Positions 62,890 through 64,000 of a DNA stretch of 64,000 nucleotides are shown piece after piece. Both the position numbers and the translations under genes were made by a program. The notes below the pieces were generated by a model. That model did no database searches and was not told the origin of the DNA. It saw only the letters and a list, made by a program, of their open reading frames with translations. This stretch comes from Actinomycetes bacterium (GTDB taxonomy: Bacteria; Actinomycetota; Acidimicrobiia; Acidimicrobiales; Palsa-688). Numbering within the stretch: the first letter of the stretch is position 1; every line of letters starts with the position of its first letter. The DNA lies in NCBI GenBank assembly GCA_021838445.1, contig JAKCDU010000013.1, positions 1 through 64,000 of the forward strand, read 5' to 3'.

Positions 62890-64000
62890 GTGTCACTCAA
62901 AGGTTCACTACAGACGGTCGCCCTGCCCGAGGTGCTCCGGTTCCTTTCGGGTACCGGGAAGAGCGGTGAGTTCCACGTGGCCGGCGCCCGCGGCGAGGGC
63001 CGCCTGTGGTTCGCCTCCGGTCGCATCGACGGCTTCCGCGTCGGCCCGTCGACCGACATCCGCGACGCCCTGTTCGAGATGCTCCGTCTCGGCGACGGCG
63101 AGTTCGATTTCTCCTCCGATCAGGAGCGGCCCGCCGACGTGGCCCCCGCCGAGGAGGTGGACCTCGAAGCCTCCATCGACGCCGCGCTGCAGCGCCTGAG
63201 CGAGTGGGAGAGCATCTCGGCGGTGGTCCCGTCGCTGGAGCACCGGCTCGAACTGCGCTCCGACTCGCCCGGTGAGCAGGTCGTGCTGGAGGCGTCGCAG
63301 TGGTCGGTCGTCGTCGCGGTGTCCGAGGTCCGCCACGTCGGGCGGGTCCTCGAAGCTCTCGGGCTCGGGGAGTTCGACGGTTGCGCCACCCTGCGCGACC
63401 TCGTGGCGGCCGGCCTCGTCGAGGTGTCCGAGCCGGCTGACCCGACGGTGGCCGCGCCCGAAGAGGCGCCGGTGGTTGGCGAACCTTTCGGGCTGGAGCC
63501 GGTCTCCGTGGAGCCGGTGGTGAGCGAGCCCGTCGGCCTGGAGCCGGTCTCCATGGAGCCGGTGTCGGCCGACCCCGAGCCGGTCGGCTGGCCCGGGGTC
63601 GAGCCCGAGACCTCCGTCCTGGGCGACGTCTTCAGTACCGATGTCAACGGAGCGCCCGGAGAGCCGGGAGAGCCGGCCCCGACCGGGGACGTCGCAGGCG
63701 GGTTCACCATCGAGGCGCCGTTCACCTTCGAGGCGGCCGGGGAGGCTGACGCCGAGGAGACGGCCGCCGTGGCCGACGGTCTCGACGACGACGCCATCTC
63801 GGGTCAGCTGCTGCGCTTCGGGTACCAGGCCGACGAATCCCCCGCCGCTCCCGACGACCTCGCCGGACACAGCGAGGAGCACGGGGTGCTGTCCGCCGCC
63901 GAGCCGGTCCTCGAGCCGGTCGCCGGAGCGACCATGGAGGATGTCCACATCGACCACTACGCGGCCCTGCGGGCGGCCATCGCCGAAGCCGGCGAAGATT
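62890..64000 (+). CDS. DUF4388-domain protein (partial, runs past the window)
   Basis: At least 370 residues. The first 90 form a DUF4388 (PATAN-like) domain: SLKGSLQTVALPEVLRFLSGTGKSG, then ARGEGRLWFASGRIDGF and ALFEMLRLGDGEFDF. These domains appear in actinobacterial and myxobacterial signalling proteins, often with response regulators. Residues about 195-235 carry repeats of EPV, and the rest is very acidic and probably disordered. GTG 62890 has a GGAGG site 5 bases upstream. The end lies outside the window. Confidence 0.8.
   Translation, partial: MSLKGSLQTVALPEVLRFLSGTGKSGEFHVAGARGEGRLWFASGRIDGFRVGPSTDIRDALFEMLRLGDGEFDFSSDQERPADVAPAEEVDLEASIDAALQRLSEWESISAVVPSLEHRLELRSDSPGEQVVLEASQWSVVVAVSEVRHVGRVLEALGLGEFDGCATLRDLVAAGLVEVSEPADPTVAAPEEAPVVGEPFGLEPVSVEPVVSEPVGLEPVSMEPVSADPEPVGWPGVEPETSVLGDVFSTDVNGAPGEPGEPAPTGDVAGGFTIEAPFTFEAAGEADAEETAAVADGLDDDAISGQLLRFGYQADESPAAPDDLAGHSEEHGVLSAAEPVLEPVAGATMEDVHIDHYAALRAAIAEAGED

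Overview
The window is a GC-rich chromosome segment from an actinobacterium. The gene order, a mycothiol ligase (MshC type), a likely F420:NADPH oxidoreductase, PgsA/PatA-like/PimA phospholipid genes and queuosine genes (queA, tgt) fit the Actinomycetota. Acidimicrobiia is my best guess at class level, from protein style only. No rRNA, CRISPR array, insertion sequence or replication origin was seen. There is one intact tRNA, tRNA-Val(CAC), and one tRNA 3' fragment.

Bases 1-1898 look like the right end of an integrated element (prophage or ICE). It carries the tail of an unknown gene, small unknown genes, an AlpA-type HTH gene with direct-repeat operators, and a DUF2510 protein. It ends in a 3' tRNA-Val(GAC) fragment that I read as attR, followed by what looks like the original tRNA terminator hairpin. 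Bases 1980-9000 are chromosomal: two unknown proteins, a PAS-GGDEF diguanylate cyclase, aconitase and a LysR regulator.

Bases 9152-17352 form a lipid-type cluster. A HAD-IB/acyltransferase fusion faces a tightly coupled operon of fatty acyl-CoA reductase-HAD fusion, zinc alcohol dehydrogenase, LarA-like (DUF2088) protein and PlsC. A divergent TetR gene sits 23 bases away, and a perfect 16-bp palindrome fills most of that gap. This is the best candidate in the window for an undescribed pathway.

Bases 17371-24662 hold two unknown proteins and the glutamate synthase operon gltBD. Bases 24863-26441 hold tRNA-Val(CAC) followed by two toxin-antitoxin modules, HicAB and VapBC. Bases 26504-32726 hold a membrane spermidine-synthase-like protein, PhzF, an ArsB-like transporter, adenylate kinase, a thioredoxin-like protein and an F420:NADPH oxidoreductase that is translationally coupled to mshC.

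Bases 32726-62777 are a long housekeeping block, nearly all on the + strand: mshC, thrS, HIT, pgsA, patA-like, pimA, a degenerate M48 peptidase, pdxS, pdxT, yebC, ruvCAB, queA, tgt, yajC, secD, secF, apt, rel, hisS, two small proteins, alaS, ruvX, mltG and aroE. A divergent EF-G2 gene interrupts it. The order closely follows the Mycobacterium tuberculosis Rv2614c-Rv2552c region. Many neighbours are coupled by ATGA, GTGA, TTGA or TGATG overlaps. The window ends inside a DUF4388 protein.
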